Positions 36,278 through 45,068 of a stretch of 64,000 bases of DNA are shown here, piece by piece (positions within the stretch are counted from its first letter, which is position 1; every line of letters starts with the position of its first letter). The notes under the pieces are model-generated. The model searched no databases and was not told the DNA's origin. It worked only from the letters and a program-made list of their open reading frames with translations. A program made the position numbers and the translations under genes. The stretch lies in contig VXNX01000013.1 in NCBI GenBank assembly GCA_009840385.1, forward strand, positions 572,222-636,221. The letters are read 5' to 3'. The DNA comes from Candidatus Dadabacteria bacterium (GTDB lineage: Bacteria > Desulfobacterota_D > UBA1144 > Nemesobacterales > Nemesobacteraceae).

Positions 36278-38821
36278 ATGATTCATAAGTTTTATGAGGC
36301 AATTAACCAAGCTGCGTCCCGGAATATTATTTTCGCGCTGCTTGTCCTGGCGACGGGCCACCCCATGGCCTGGGATGCAGCCGCAACAGAAGGGAATCTT
36401 GTCGGCAATCGGCCGTATTTCGAAGCGATATCCGGAAGCCTGCACCCCGTGAAAGTTATCACCCTACGGGACATTGAACTCTCAGGCGTAAAAAGGATAA
36501 CTGACCTGTTGGGTCGGCGGGCTTTTAACAATTTCGGTCTTCAAAGGCCGTTCGTTCTTGGAGGAAGCCGTACTCTGATCCTGATTAACGGGCGACGGGT
36601 CTCAGACTCCGGAGTTGACCTAGACGCCATCCCGATCGCGGCTGTCCAGCGCATTGAAATCTTCAGTGACAGCACAAGCGCCCTGCATGGCGGGGAAGCG
36701 ATCGGCGGCACCATAAATATAGTTTTGAAAAAAGACTATAAAGGTCTTGATATCCAGCTAAACGCCGGGCGTCCCCGCGGTGAGGGCGCCGATTCCGAGC
36801 ACCTAAGCGTTCTCTGGGGCACAAGCGTCGGAGAGGGAAATCTTACTGTCGGGGCGGATATATTCCGGCGGGACGAGGTACGCGACGCCGACCGAGATTA
36901 CAGCCGCGCCAGATATGAAGCCGGAGGTTCCTTCGCCGACACCGAAGGAGTGTCGTCTCTCGGCAACACGGTTTTCGTGAGAAAAAGTGACGGAGGATCC
37001 GTCTCGGGACCGCTGGGCGACTGCGACGAGAGCGTGTATACGGGAGAACTCACGGACCCCCCGGGCGGATTTTTCGGCACCGTCTGCGGGTTTGCCTATG
37101 CGGATATCGCGTGGCACTTGTGGCGCAGGCAAAATGACAGCGCGTTTGTGAATTTCAGTTATCCGCTCGCCGACGCGGCCGAAATATACGTTGAAGGACG
37201 CGTGACCAAGGAAGAACGAAGGCTGCTGTATGCGCCAGACCCTAACCTTTTTCGCCTCGCGCCGGACGAGACGCTGAGAAACAGCCTGATTGAAAGTGGA
37301 AACTTCGAAGGTCTTGACGAAAGCAATTTCCCCGAACGTATCACGGTCGGCCACCGTTTCCTGGGACACGGAAACCGCCAGTGGGACTCGGACCTTGAAG
37401 AATATGACGTTGCGCTGGGGCTGCGGGGGAATATTAAAGACAACATAAGATACGACGGCTATGTTCACTACAATCGCTGGGACTATGGCGAAGATGGCCG
37501 CACGTTCATTAATGAACCCATAATAAACGCCGCCATCGAAAGCGGAGATTACAACCTCCAGAATCCTCTTTCCGACGACGAAAGGCATAGGGCCGCAATC
37601 AGGGAAAGCAGCGTGCGGAGCGAAGAGAAAGGCAAAACCGAGTATGTTGACGCCGGGGTGGAACTTGACGGCCCGCTGTTTGAGCTTATGGGCAACAGGA
37701 TTCGCTGGAGCGCCGGTCTGCAGGTCGCCAAAGAAGATATAAGCTTTTCCGAGGAAAATTTCAATCTTAGCGGCGAACCGGTTGACGCGGATGATGTCTT
37801 GGGGGGAGCTTCGCTGTCGCTGACGGCCGATCGTCGACGCCTGTCGGCTTTCGGCGATATTCTGGTGCCCCTGGGGGACGCGCTGGACGTGTCGTTTGCC
37901 CTTCGCCACGACGACTTTGACGACGTCGGGGGAGCGTTTTCGCACAGGATAGCGACGCTTTACCGCGTAATCCCCAATATCGCGCTACGGGCATCATGGA
38001 GCGGGGGCGCGCGGGCGCCCGGCCTTGCATTGCTACATGCAGAGGAATTTGTTTATTACCCGTATGTATGCGACGCTGACACGCCGACTTCCGACTGTCC
38101 CAGGGAACAGGTACGGGTGGTCACGAGCAGCAACCCGGAACTTAAACCGGACGAGGCTGAAAGCTTCGGCACCGGCGTCTCCGCGGGCTGGGGTCCGCTT
38201 TCGGCCGACTTTGACTGGTTCCGCCTCCGTCTTCAGGGAACGCCCACCACGCTGAGCACGCAGTTCGTCGTCAGCCTGGAAAGAAGCGGAAGGCTTAGCG
38301 AATATCCGGGACTGAGCGTTACACGTTCCGACGGTCGATTGGCAGAAATCCGCAATCCGCTGACCAACAGCGGAGAGACTGATATGGACGGGTTCACAGC
38401 CCGGCTCGGCGGCGACCTGAAAACCGACCTGGCGAATTTCATGCTCAATGCCAACTGGATCAGGATAACGAATTACGAAAGACGCGTAGGAGTAGAGACG
38501 CAGCCAGGAGATATTCCGCGCAACCGTATTCACGTTCTGCTCCGCGCAGACCGCAACGACCTGTCCGTGCAGTGGAACACGCACGCGGTTACGTCTTTTT
38601 GGAACAGCACCAGAACCAAACGCTTCAGAAAATGGGTGGGACACGATATCGCTCTTAACTGGAGAAACGCTTTCGGCTTTAACTGGTTTGAACTCACGGG
38701 AGGCGTTTTGAATGTCGGCAACGAGGGACAGTCCCGCCCTGGTTCTGATGAGGATCACATATTGTATACGGATTCGATTCTGGGGCGCACGCTGTTTCTG
38801 ACTGCAAAGTTTGGGATCTAG
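36278..38821 (+). CDS. TonB-dependent outer-membrane receptor
   Basis: An 847-residue receptor. After a signal-like N-terminus (to about residue 35) comes the plug: L-R-D-I-E-L-S-G-V-K-R-I-T-D-L-L-G, then L-I-L-I-N-G-R-R-V-S-D-S-G-V-D-L-D-A-I-P and A-L-H-G-G-E-A-I-G-G-T-I-N-I-V-L-K. The remainder is an amphipathic beta-barrel rich in aromatic and charged residues, ending L-F-L-T-A-K-F-G-I. The receptor imports an unknown large substrate. No cobalamin riboswitch, Fur box or specific transport neighbour was seen. AAGGAG precedes the ATG. Its divergent neighbour is the Cache-like surface protein. Confidence 0.9.
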   Translation: MIHKFYEAINQAASRNIIFALLVLATGHPMAWDAAATEGNLVGNRPYFEAISGSLHPVKVITLRDIELSGVKRITDLLGRRAFNNFGLQRPFVLGGSRTLILINGRRVSDSGVDLDAIPIAAVQRIEIFSDSTSALHGGEAIGGTINIVLKKDYKGLDIQLNAGRPRGEGADSEHLSVLWGTSVGEGNLTVGADIFRRDEVRDADRDYSRARYEAGGSFADTEGVSSLGNTVFVRKSDGGSVSGPLGDCDESVYTGELTDPPGGFFGTVCGFAYADIAWHLWRRQNDSAFVNFSYPLADAAEIYVEGRVTKEERRLLYAPDPNLFRLAPDETLRNSLIESGNFEGLDESNFPERITVGHRFLGHGNRQWDSDLEEYDVALGLRGNIKDNIRYDGYVHYNRWDYGEDGRTFINEPIINAAIESGDYNLQNPLSDDERHRAAIRESSVRSEEKGKTEYVDAGVELDGPLFELMGNRIRWSAGLQVAKEDISFSEENFNLSGEPVDADDVLGGASLSLTADRRRLSAFGDILVPLGDALDVSFALRHDDFDDVGGAFSHRIATLYRVIPNIALRASWSGGARAPGLALLHAEEFVYYPYVCDADTPTSDCPREQVRVVTSSNPELKPDEAESFGTGVSAGWGPLSADFDWFRLRLQGTPTTLSTQFVVSLERSGRLSEYPGLSVTRSDGRLAEIRNPLTNSGETDMDGFTARLGGDLKTDLANFMLNANWIRITNYERRVGVETQPGDIPRNRIHVLLRADRNDLSVQWNTHAVTSFWNSTRTKRFRKWVGHDIALNWRNAFGFNWFELTGGVLNVGNEGQSRPGSDEDHILYTDSILGRTLFLTAKFGI

Positions 38822-38917
38822 TGCATACGGTCATTCCTGACGAATAGAAAGACCTGACCCTATACAGAAACCTTTTTCTTTCGGAAAAAACCGCGTTCCG
38901 GTATCCTTAAGGGGAAC

Positions 38918-39517
38918 GTGAATATCCTCCTCTACTACGACTACATCTGCCCCTTCTGCTTTCTGGCCACCGAAAGGGTGCTCGGCCTGACAGAGGAGTT
39001 CGGCCTCGAAGCGAAGTGGCTCGGCGTGGAGATTCACCCCGAATACCCGGCCGAGGGAAAAAGGCGGAGAAAAACGGAGAGAACCGTCCGCGTCTCGAAG
39101 ACGCTTGAGAACGTAGCCGCCGAGGCCGGGGTGGAAATAAAGCTCCCGGGATTCGTAACCAACTCGAGGCTCTGCCTTGAGGGAGCGGAATTCGCAAAGC
39201 AAAAAAACAGGTTCATGGAGTTTCACAAGGCCTGCTACGCAGCCTACTTTCGGGAGGGCAAAAACATAGGCCTTCTGGAAACCGTTCTCGAGGCGGGCGA
39301 GAGAGCAGGGCTCTGTTCCGAGGAACTCTCAGAGTCTCTTCGGGAAAGAAGCTTTTCGGAAAAAATAGAGGAGAACATGGAAAGCGCCAGGGAAAACATG
39401 GTCTTCGGCGTTCCCACCCTCTACCTCGGCGAATTGAGGATACACGGAATCCAGCCGCTTGAATCATACAGACAACTGATAGCGAAAGAACTCGGCAGGG
39501 GAGAGTCGCTGCACTGA
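38918..39517 (+). CDS. DsbA-family oxidoreductase (FrnE/2-hydroxychromene-2-carboxylate isomerase-like)
   Basis: A 199-residue thioredoxin-fold protein with an inserted helical domain. The active site is Y-D-Y-I-C-P-F-C-F-L-A-T-E (Cys 11 and Cys 14). The cis-proline loop is V-F-G-V-P-T-L-Y-L near residue 163. No signal peptide is seen, so it is cytoplasmic, like FrnE and the HCCA isomerase branch. The CxxC motif favours a redox role. The exact substrate is unknown. The GTG or ATG choice is uncertain by a codon or two. Confidence 0.87.
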   Translation: MNILLYYDYICPFCFLATERVLGLTEEFGLEAKWLGVEIHPEYPAEGKRRRKTERTVRVSKTLENVAAEAGVEIKLPGFVTNSRLCLEGAEFAKQKNRFMEFHKACYAAYFREGKNIGLLETVLEAGERAGLCSEELSESLRERSFSEKIEENMESARENMVFGVPTLYLGELRIHGIQPLESYRQLIAKELGRGESLH

Positions 39518-39527
39518 GGCCATCTAG

Positions 39528-41483
39528 TCATTTCCGCTTCGGGGCAAGCTCCCTGGCGCGACGCAGGTGTCTTTCGGCCTCATCGTGGCGACCCATTTTC
39601 TCAAGCGCCTTTGCTGTAAGAAAATGAAGTCCTGGGGCTATAGGCAAATCAGGTTTGAGCAAAAGAGCCCTCTTCATGCTGGAGACGACCTCATCGTAGC
39701 GCTTGAGCTCGAAAAACACGTAGCCCATTCCGACATAAGGAAGCGGGTAGTCCGGATCTATCCTGACCGCAGCCAGATACGCCTCAAGCGCCTCTTCGTA
39801 ACGTCCCCGAACCCTGAAACTTTCTCCGAGGTTCAAAAAGGCCGGCGCATAGCGGGAATTCAGTTCAATGGCCCTGCGCAAGTGCTCCTCCGCCTCTTCA
39901 TACCGCCCCAGTTTCGACAACGCCAGCCCCAGAACATTATGGGAATTGTAATAAAGAGGACGCTTCTTTACGGCAATGCGGGCGGCGGCGAGAGCTTCTT
40001 CCGATCCGCCCTTGCTGTGGATCAACGCGTATGCAAGGTTAAGGTGAGCCGTGCGAGCGTCCGGATTAAGAGAAATAATGTGCCTGAACAAGGTGACCTC
40101 GTCCTTGTAAACACCCGCCTGATTCCATGTCGCCGCCCCAAGCAGAACGAGCAGCGCCAAGGCGGTTCCCCTTGCGACCTTTCCCGGCAGATCCGGCAGT
40201 TTCCCTGTTCCCCGGGCCGCGGCGGCGGCAAAAAACACGATTAGGCCGATGCCCGCAAGATACTGGTAGCGGTCGGCGACAAACGAATAGCGCATGTAGC
40301 CGTAGTCAATGAAACCAAGAGTGGGGGACAGCATGGCCGCGAAAAACAGGGCGCAGGAGAGGGGTCCCCGCCCGATCCTGCGGCGAAGAAACCACAACGC
40401 CGCGGCTACGGCAACTGTAGCGACGACATATACCCAACCCACGGGATCAGCAATGTTTACATCCCAGTGCGGATAGATAACCGCCAGATCTGTCGGCCAA
40501 AGAAGCTTGCCCGCGTAGAACCAGAGAGCCTGCGCCGCTATAAGCACCCTCTCAACCATCGAGTAACCAAAAGAAATATGTTGTACGCCTTGGTAAAACA
40601 ACAGGTCCCCAGCCGCTATAGCAAGTCCCACGAGGAAAAACGGTGCCGTCCGCAGCAAATCTCCCCGGGTGATGCGACCATCTCCCCACCACTGAAGGAT
40701 CAGCAGAGCGGCCGGAAAGACGACCACGACCGACTTTGAGAGCATGGCGGCCGCAAACAGCAGAAGTGCTCCCGCGTAGCGTCCCCGGCTTGGTGACTCG
40801 GCGAAGCGAAGCCACAGCAAAAGCGAGGAAAGGCAGAACAGGGTTGCGAGCATGTCCTTCCTTGCCATTATCCAAGCGACGGATTCCGCGTGCAATGGAT
40901 GCACGGCGAACACCGCGGCCGCAAACCAGGCGCCAGGAACCGCAAGGCGCGAAAGCACGCGCCAGAGCAGCACGGTGTTTGCGAAGTGAATCAGAATATT
41001 AACTATGTGATAGCCCGCGGGAGAAAAGCCCCAGAGCTTGTGCTCAAGCCAGAAGGTCGTATAGAGAAGAGGCCAGTAGTGTCCTTCCTTCCGCGTGCCC
41101 CCCTCAAGATAAGCACCTACGGGATCAAACCAGATCTCCCAGATTCCTCCCCATGTCGAAACGGCCACAAGATTCCTCATTATGACGTCGTCCCAGACAA
41201 ATCCCGCCTGGGTGGCCGGAAAGTAAATGACGGCTACAAGCACACCGAGGACTAGGGTGGCGAAAGCATCCCGCCGGGAAATCCTCATCCGAGACGACAG
41301 TTGCACATGTGAAGTCTCAAGATATTTTGGCCTGCTTCCCGTTGCGTCTGTCGGTGGAGTAGTCCTAGATCTGCTAGAACCTCTTTTTTTCTTTCCGGTC
41401 ATCATTTCCGTAACTGGACTTAATTGCAAAATACAGCAATCAGGTCGTTCCGAAGGGTACATGATCCCTTGTTCTGAAGCCAA
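39528..41483 (-). CDS. TMTC-like membrane glycosyltransferase with C-terminal TPR repeats
   Basis: A protein of up to 651 residues. About ten hydrophobic helices begin near residue 75. Early loop motifs are F-V-W-D-D-V and V-H-P-L-H-A-E-S-V-A-W-I-M-A-R-K-D, characteristic of the eukaryotic TMTC O-mannosyltransferases and their bacterial relatives. From about residue 455 to the end there are at least five TPR units (for example Y-A-P-A-F-L-N-L-G-E-S). Such proteins transfer a sugar from a lipid carrier to exported proteins. The first 70 residues are low in conservation, and the frame opens with TTG, so the true start is probably at one of the ATGs within them. It lies divergent from the Dpm1-like gene. 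Confidence 0.8.
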   Translation of the reverse strand: MASEQGIMYPSERPDCCILQLSPVTEMMTGKKKRGSSRSRTTPPTDATGSRPKYLETSHVQLSSRMRISRRDAFATLVLGVLVAVIYFPATQAGFVWDDVIMRNLVAVSTWGGIWEIWFDPVGAYLEGGTRKEGHYWPLLYTTFWLEHKLWGFSPAGYHIVNILIHFANTVLLWRVLSRLAVPGAWFAAAVFAVHPLHAESVAWIMARKDMLATLFCLSSLLLWLRFAESPSRGRYAGALLLFAAAMLSKSVVVVFPAALLILQWWGDGRITRGDLLRTAPFFLVGLAIAAGDLLFYQGVQHISFGYSMVERVLIAAQALWFYAGKLLWPTDLAVIYPHWDVNIADPVGWVYVVATVAVAAALWFLRRRIGRGPLSCALFFAAMLSPTLGFIDYGYMRYSFVADRYQYLAGIGLIVFFAAAAARGTGKLPDLPGKVARGTALALLVLLGAATWNQAGVYKDEVTLFRHIISLNPDARTAHLNLAYALIHSKGGSEEALAAARIAVKKRPLYYNSHNVLGLALSKLGRYEEAEEHLRRAIELNSRYAPAFLNLGESFRVRGRYEEALEAYLAAVRIDPDYPLPYVGMGYVFFELKRYDEVVSSMKRALLLKPDLPIAPGLHFLTAKALEKMGRHDEAERHLRRARELAPKRK

Positions 41484-41761
41484 GACATTTTCGCGGTCGA
41501 TTATTCAGTTCGTCCTTGATGAACCAGCTGGTGACTTACGAACCGGCCTTCGTCGTCCGCTAGTTTCCAAACCTTCCCAAACCACGTATCTTTTCTCGCA
41601 AACAAACTGGTAGTGTTTATTGAACAAGTGTTCCTCTGGTTCGACATTCCCCGATATAGCTTTGACAGAAAGTTTTTGTCTAGAACAAGGAAAAATATGC
41701 TGTTGTTGTATCCTTTTATAAATATGTGTTGTGCAGCGAGGTCGTCCAGTTGAATCAAGAT

Positions 41762-42877
41762 ATGCGTGGCGAAAAAATATGCTTCGTTATCCCCACGTAC
41801 AACGAGGCGTTGAACGTAAATCCGCTGTTGCGTCAACTCACTGAACTCTATAGAAACCCGGACGTTGCGTTTCTTGTCGTCGACGACGAAAGTCCCGACG
41901 GCACGGCTCATTTGGTCAGAGAGTTTATGGAAAAGGTTGACGGTCGCGTACGCCTGCTTCAAGGCAAGCGACGCGGACTGGGAGACGCCTACGTACGGGG
42001 AATCACCTATGCCATCAACAACCTCGGTGCTGACATCATAGTACAGATGGATGCCGATTTCTCGCATGATCCCGCCGCCGCGGGCAGACTGCTTGACCGC
42101 ATTGCAGGCGGGGCGGATGTAGCCATAGGAAGCCGTTATGTCGCGGGCGGGTCGCTTGATGAACGATGGCACGTCAGGAGACGACTGTTGTCCCGCTGGG
42201 GAAATCGCCTGGCCAGATGGATCGGCGGTCTGAAAGGGGTTTCGGATTGCACCGCGGGGTTTAAGGCAATAAGAGCGGACAAGTTAAGAGAAGCAAAAAT
42301 TGAGAGCATCCAGGCCCGGGGTTATGTGTTTCAGGTAGAACTCCTGCACCGACTGATCCGCTGCGGGGCACGGGTCGTTGAAGAACCAATTCATTTCCGC
42401 GACCGCGAGCGCGGAGAAACCAAGCTCGGTATGTTTAACATGCTTGAATTTTTCTTCAACGTACTGCTGCTGCGCCTGAGAAGCCACCTTACCTTCATCA
42501 AGTTTTCCCTGACGGGAATTTGCGGGGTCTTTGTCAACCTCGGCTCCTTCTTCATTCTCACTGAGTTGGGGCTTCACAAATTCCTTGCGTCGCCGATAGC
42601 CATATTGGCTTCTATCATTTCAAACTTCCTGATGAATAACCACTGGACTTTCGGTGACCGCGTTATGACCAGCCGCAAGTCCGTAAGGGGCTTTAAATTC
42701 ATAGTCGTTTCTCTAACGACGCTGTTGCTCAGCTACACGGTCTTTGTTGTCCTATCAATGCTTTTTCCGAAAGTTTTACCCTTACTGCTTCAGGCAGCGG
42801 GCATCGTCCCGGGTGCTTTGCTTAACTATTACCTGAACTCCCGCTGGACCTTTCGCGAGGCATCCCGCGAGGGGTGA
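41762..42877 (+). CDS. Polyprenol-phosphate mannosyltransferase (Dpm1-like GT2) fused to a GtrA membrane domain
   Basis: A 371-residue two-domain enzyme. The GT2 half begins V-I-P-T-Y-N-E-A-L-N, with D-D-E-S-P-D-G-T and Q-M-D-A-D-F-S-H-D-P (nucleotide-sugar and metal-binding DxD). The C-terminal half (from about residue 240) is a four-helix GtrA domain: F-S-L-T-G-I-C-G-V-F-V-N-L-G, then L-M-N-N-H-W-T-F. The reaction is sugar transfer from GDP-mannose or UDP-glucose to undecaprenyl phosphate, giving donor for the TMTC-like and DUF2723 enzymes next door. The frame opens upstream at 41726; the ATG at 41762 begins just before the fold's first strand. Confidence 0.9.
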   Translation: MRGEKICFVIPTYNEALNVNPLLRQLTELYRNPDVAFLVVDDESPDGTAHLVREFMEKVDGRVRLLQGKRRGLGDAYVRGITYAINNLGADIIVQMDADFSHDPAAAGRLLDRIAGGADVAIGSRYVAGGSLDERWHVRRRLLSRWGNRLARWIGGLKGVSDCTAGFKAIRADKLREAKIESIQARGYVFQVELLHRLIRCGARVVEEPIHFRDRERGETKLGMFNMLEFFFNVLLLRLRSHLTFIKFSLTGICGVFVNLGSFFILTELGLHKFLASPIAILASIISNFLMNNHWTFGDRVMTSRKSVRGFKFIVVSLTTLLLSYTVFVVLSMLFPKVLPLLLQAAGIVPGALLNYYLNSRWTFREASREG

Positions 42878-42954
42878 CGGCTTTCAAACCAGAGTTTTCC
42901 GTAAAAACGCCGAGCTTTCTTGGGGAGTCGGTGTCTTTGGTTAATGATGACGGG

Positions 42955-45012
42955 TCATTGATCGGCGGTTCCTTCGAGTTTCTTGAGCATCTTTTTGGAC
43001 CTGTTCTCCGGGTTATTGTAGACGGCTACCGATTCTCTGAACACCGAGACGGCGGCTTCTTTTTCACCGCTTTGAAAAAGCACAAATCCTTTAAGATAAA
43101 GAAACTTGGCCTCGTCATCCCTTTTCAATAAAGTGTGGGGGCGCAGGTATTCTGCCTGCTTCACCCAGCCTTTAGCCTGCTCAAGGTATCTCGCGTTCCA
43201 CCGACGGAATACCGTTTCCATCATGCTCGTGAGGCTATAGAAATCCTGCTCCGCAAGCTGTATCAGGTGTTCTGCCCGCCCCCGCAACTTCGGGTTGTTG
43301 GAAATGATGAATTTGCCAAGGTAGTCTCCGTAAAGTCTGAACAGATTGTTTCTCGTGTAACGCTCCCAGGCATCGGCAGGCTCGCGCGACAATAACTCCT
43401 TGAAGTATCGTTCTCCTTCAGAACTATACAGCAGACGCTCTGTGCGCGGAGTTCCGTCCCTTATGACTTTCTTTATGAATCCGTAATTCCTCACTTCGCA
43501 ACCTGGGCAGAAATCCCGACGGGTCCCGGAGGAAAAAAAGACCGGGCCGTCAGTTTTGCTGATAAACTCCCGCAGGATTCCTCGTTTTTCTTTCTGGGGC
43601 ATGCGAGGTCGGTTGGACTTGCTATTGTAAACTAACCCTGACCGATGCAGAAGAGTGATGTCGGGACGGCGGTTCTCGACAAAGCGGTAATAGCCGAGCA
43701 CCCCGGTTTCCACATCGTTGGATACCAGCATTATCGCACCCGGCTCCATATGACCGAACATCATATCCGCATACTCTTTTGCGAAACCACTTGAGGACCG
43801 ACCGCTTTTCTGCCAGTTCCCCTGTACGGAAAAAACCACCATCGCCAGACTTAAAACGGCGGCCAAGGCGATATGAAGAACCGGTTTGCGTCCCTGATCC
43901 GTGTGTAACCGCAGACGCAAATAATCCATAAGCAACTGAAACCCCACCGCTGACCATATCGCCAGCAGTCCGTAGCAGACAAGCGAGTAGGGACGGAAAA
44001 TTCCAATCTGTATATAGTTGAAACTGAAGTTCGTCAGGATGATTAGAACGATGCTTTGCCCGAAAAACACTAATAGCCCCGAACCGGCTTCCGCCAACTG
44101 CCGCCTGCGTAGCAGAACTACAAGCCCCAGCACGGCCAGCAGGAAAGCCGGAAGGGTCAACTGCCACGTGATTTCCCCGGCGAACCACCGCAGAAACTCA
44201 AAATTGTCACCCCATTTAGGAGCAGAACCGTAGAAATGGGAGTAGCCCTTGCGACTGATGTGATACCAGAGGTCGCCCCAGCCGTTCATGGAACCGTAGA
44301 AGCTGATCTTGGGGTTCTGCTGGGCCCGCAGAAACATCCAAGCGTAGGGAACAGCCGCCCCCAGAGCAGCAACGCCGGAAAGCATCGGCAGCCTGCAAAA
44401 CATTGCCTTTCTGGCAGGAAGAATCAGAAGAAACAAACCAGGTGCCGCCAGTACCATAAGCGGCCAGTGATTCGCAAGGCTCATGCCGTAACACGCCGCC
44501 GCCAGAATCCAGACCCAAAGACGCTGCTGACCTCTTAAGCCATAGAGAAGAAGCGCATAGACTGCAAAGAAAAACAACGAGTTAAAGGCATAAACCTCGG
44601 CTATTGTGGACTGGGACCACACGTGTTCCGAGGCGCCGAAAAGCCACGCGGCGGCAAGAGCGGGAAGCGCGGCTGCGCCAAGCAGTCTCGCACAGAGGTA
44701 AACCCCTCCGCAGGCGAGCGCTCCCAGAACAGCGCTTGAAAGGTGTCCCAGAAAGGCCGGAGTCCCAAAGGGCAGTTGCATGAACAGGTGAAGAATAAGA
44801 GTATAGATCGGGTAACCCGGAGGGTGAGCTATGCCTAGGTGGGCACCCGCCATGAGAAATAACCCGTCGTCTTCAAGGGCCACGGTGTGGGATAAAGTGA
44901 GTATGTAGACCGCAAGCGGTCCCAGCACCGCTGCGGCAAGCGCCAGCGAATCGGTTACGCAGAACCCTGTCCGGGGCAGAACCAATGCATTTATGCGCGA
45001 TTTATTCCCCAT
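42955..45012 (-). CDS. DUF2723 protein O-mannosyltransferase-like membrane protein
   Basis: A 685-residue membrane protein of the DUF2723 family, a GT-C relative of protein O-mannosyltransferases. It begins with helices and the hallmark L-G-I-A-H-P-P-G-Y-P-I-Y-T-L (about residues 58-71). W-S-Q-S-T-I-A-E-V-Y-A-F-N follows near 130. About ten helices reach residue 400. The soluble C-terminal part (about 400-685) looks helical and TPR-like near its end. Similar proteins in Bacteroidetes take part in surface protein glycosylation. Together with the adjacent Dpm1-GtrA and TMTC-like genes it makes a coherent glycosylation block. Confidence 0.85.
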   Translation of the reverse strand: MGNKSRINALVLPRTGFCVTDSLALAAAVLGPLAVYILTLSHTVALEDDGLFLMAGAHLGIAHPPGYPIYTLILHLFMQLPFGTPAFLGHLSSAVLGALACGGVYLCARLLGAAALPALAAAWLFGASEHVWSQSTIAEVYAFNSLFFFAVYALLLYGLRGQQRLWVWILAAACYGMSLANHWPLMVLAAPGLFLLILPARKAMFCRLPMLSGVAALGAAVPYAWMFLRAQQNPKISFYGSMNGWGDLWYHISRKGYSHFYGSAPKWGDNFEFLRWFAGEITWQLTLPAFLLAVLGLVVLLRRRQLAEAGSGLLVFFGQSIVLIILTNFSFNYIQIGIFRPYSLVCYGLLAIWSAVGFQLLMDYLRLRLHTDQGRKPVLHIALAAVLSLAMVVFSVQGNWQKSGRSSSGFAKEYADMMFGHMEPGAIMLVSNDVETGVLGYYRFVENRRPDITLLHRSGLVYNSKSNRPRMPQKEKRGILREFISKTDGPVFFSSGTRRDFCPGCEVRNYGFIKKVIRDGTPRTERLLYSSEGERYFKELLSREPADAWERYTRNNLFRLYGDYLGKFIISNNPKLRGRAEHLIQLAEQDFYSLTSMMETVFRRWNARYLEQAKGWVKQAEYLRPHTLLKRDDEAKFLYLKGFVLFQSGEKEAAVSVFRESVAVYNNPENRSKKMLKKLEGTADQ

Positions 45013-45068
45013 CCGCTTTTGTTATTCTCCACATCGGCTTTCGGAAGCGAAAAACCCGGAAAAGGATG

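Noticed and set aside
36803-37945. 380-codon frame opposite the TonB-dependent receptor
   Set aside because: Mirror of the GC-rich receptor gene; the receptor frame shows plug motifs, signal and a strong ribosome binding site.
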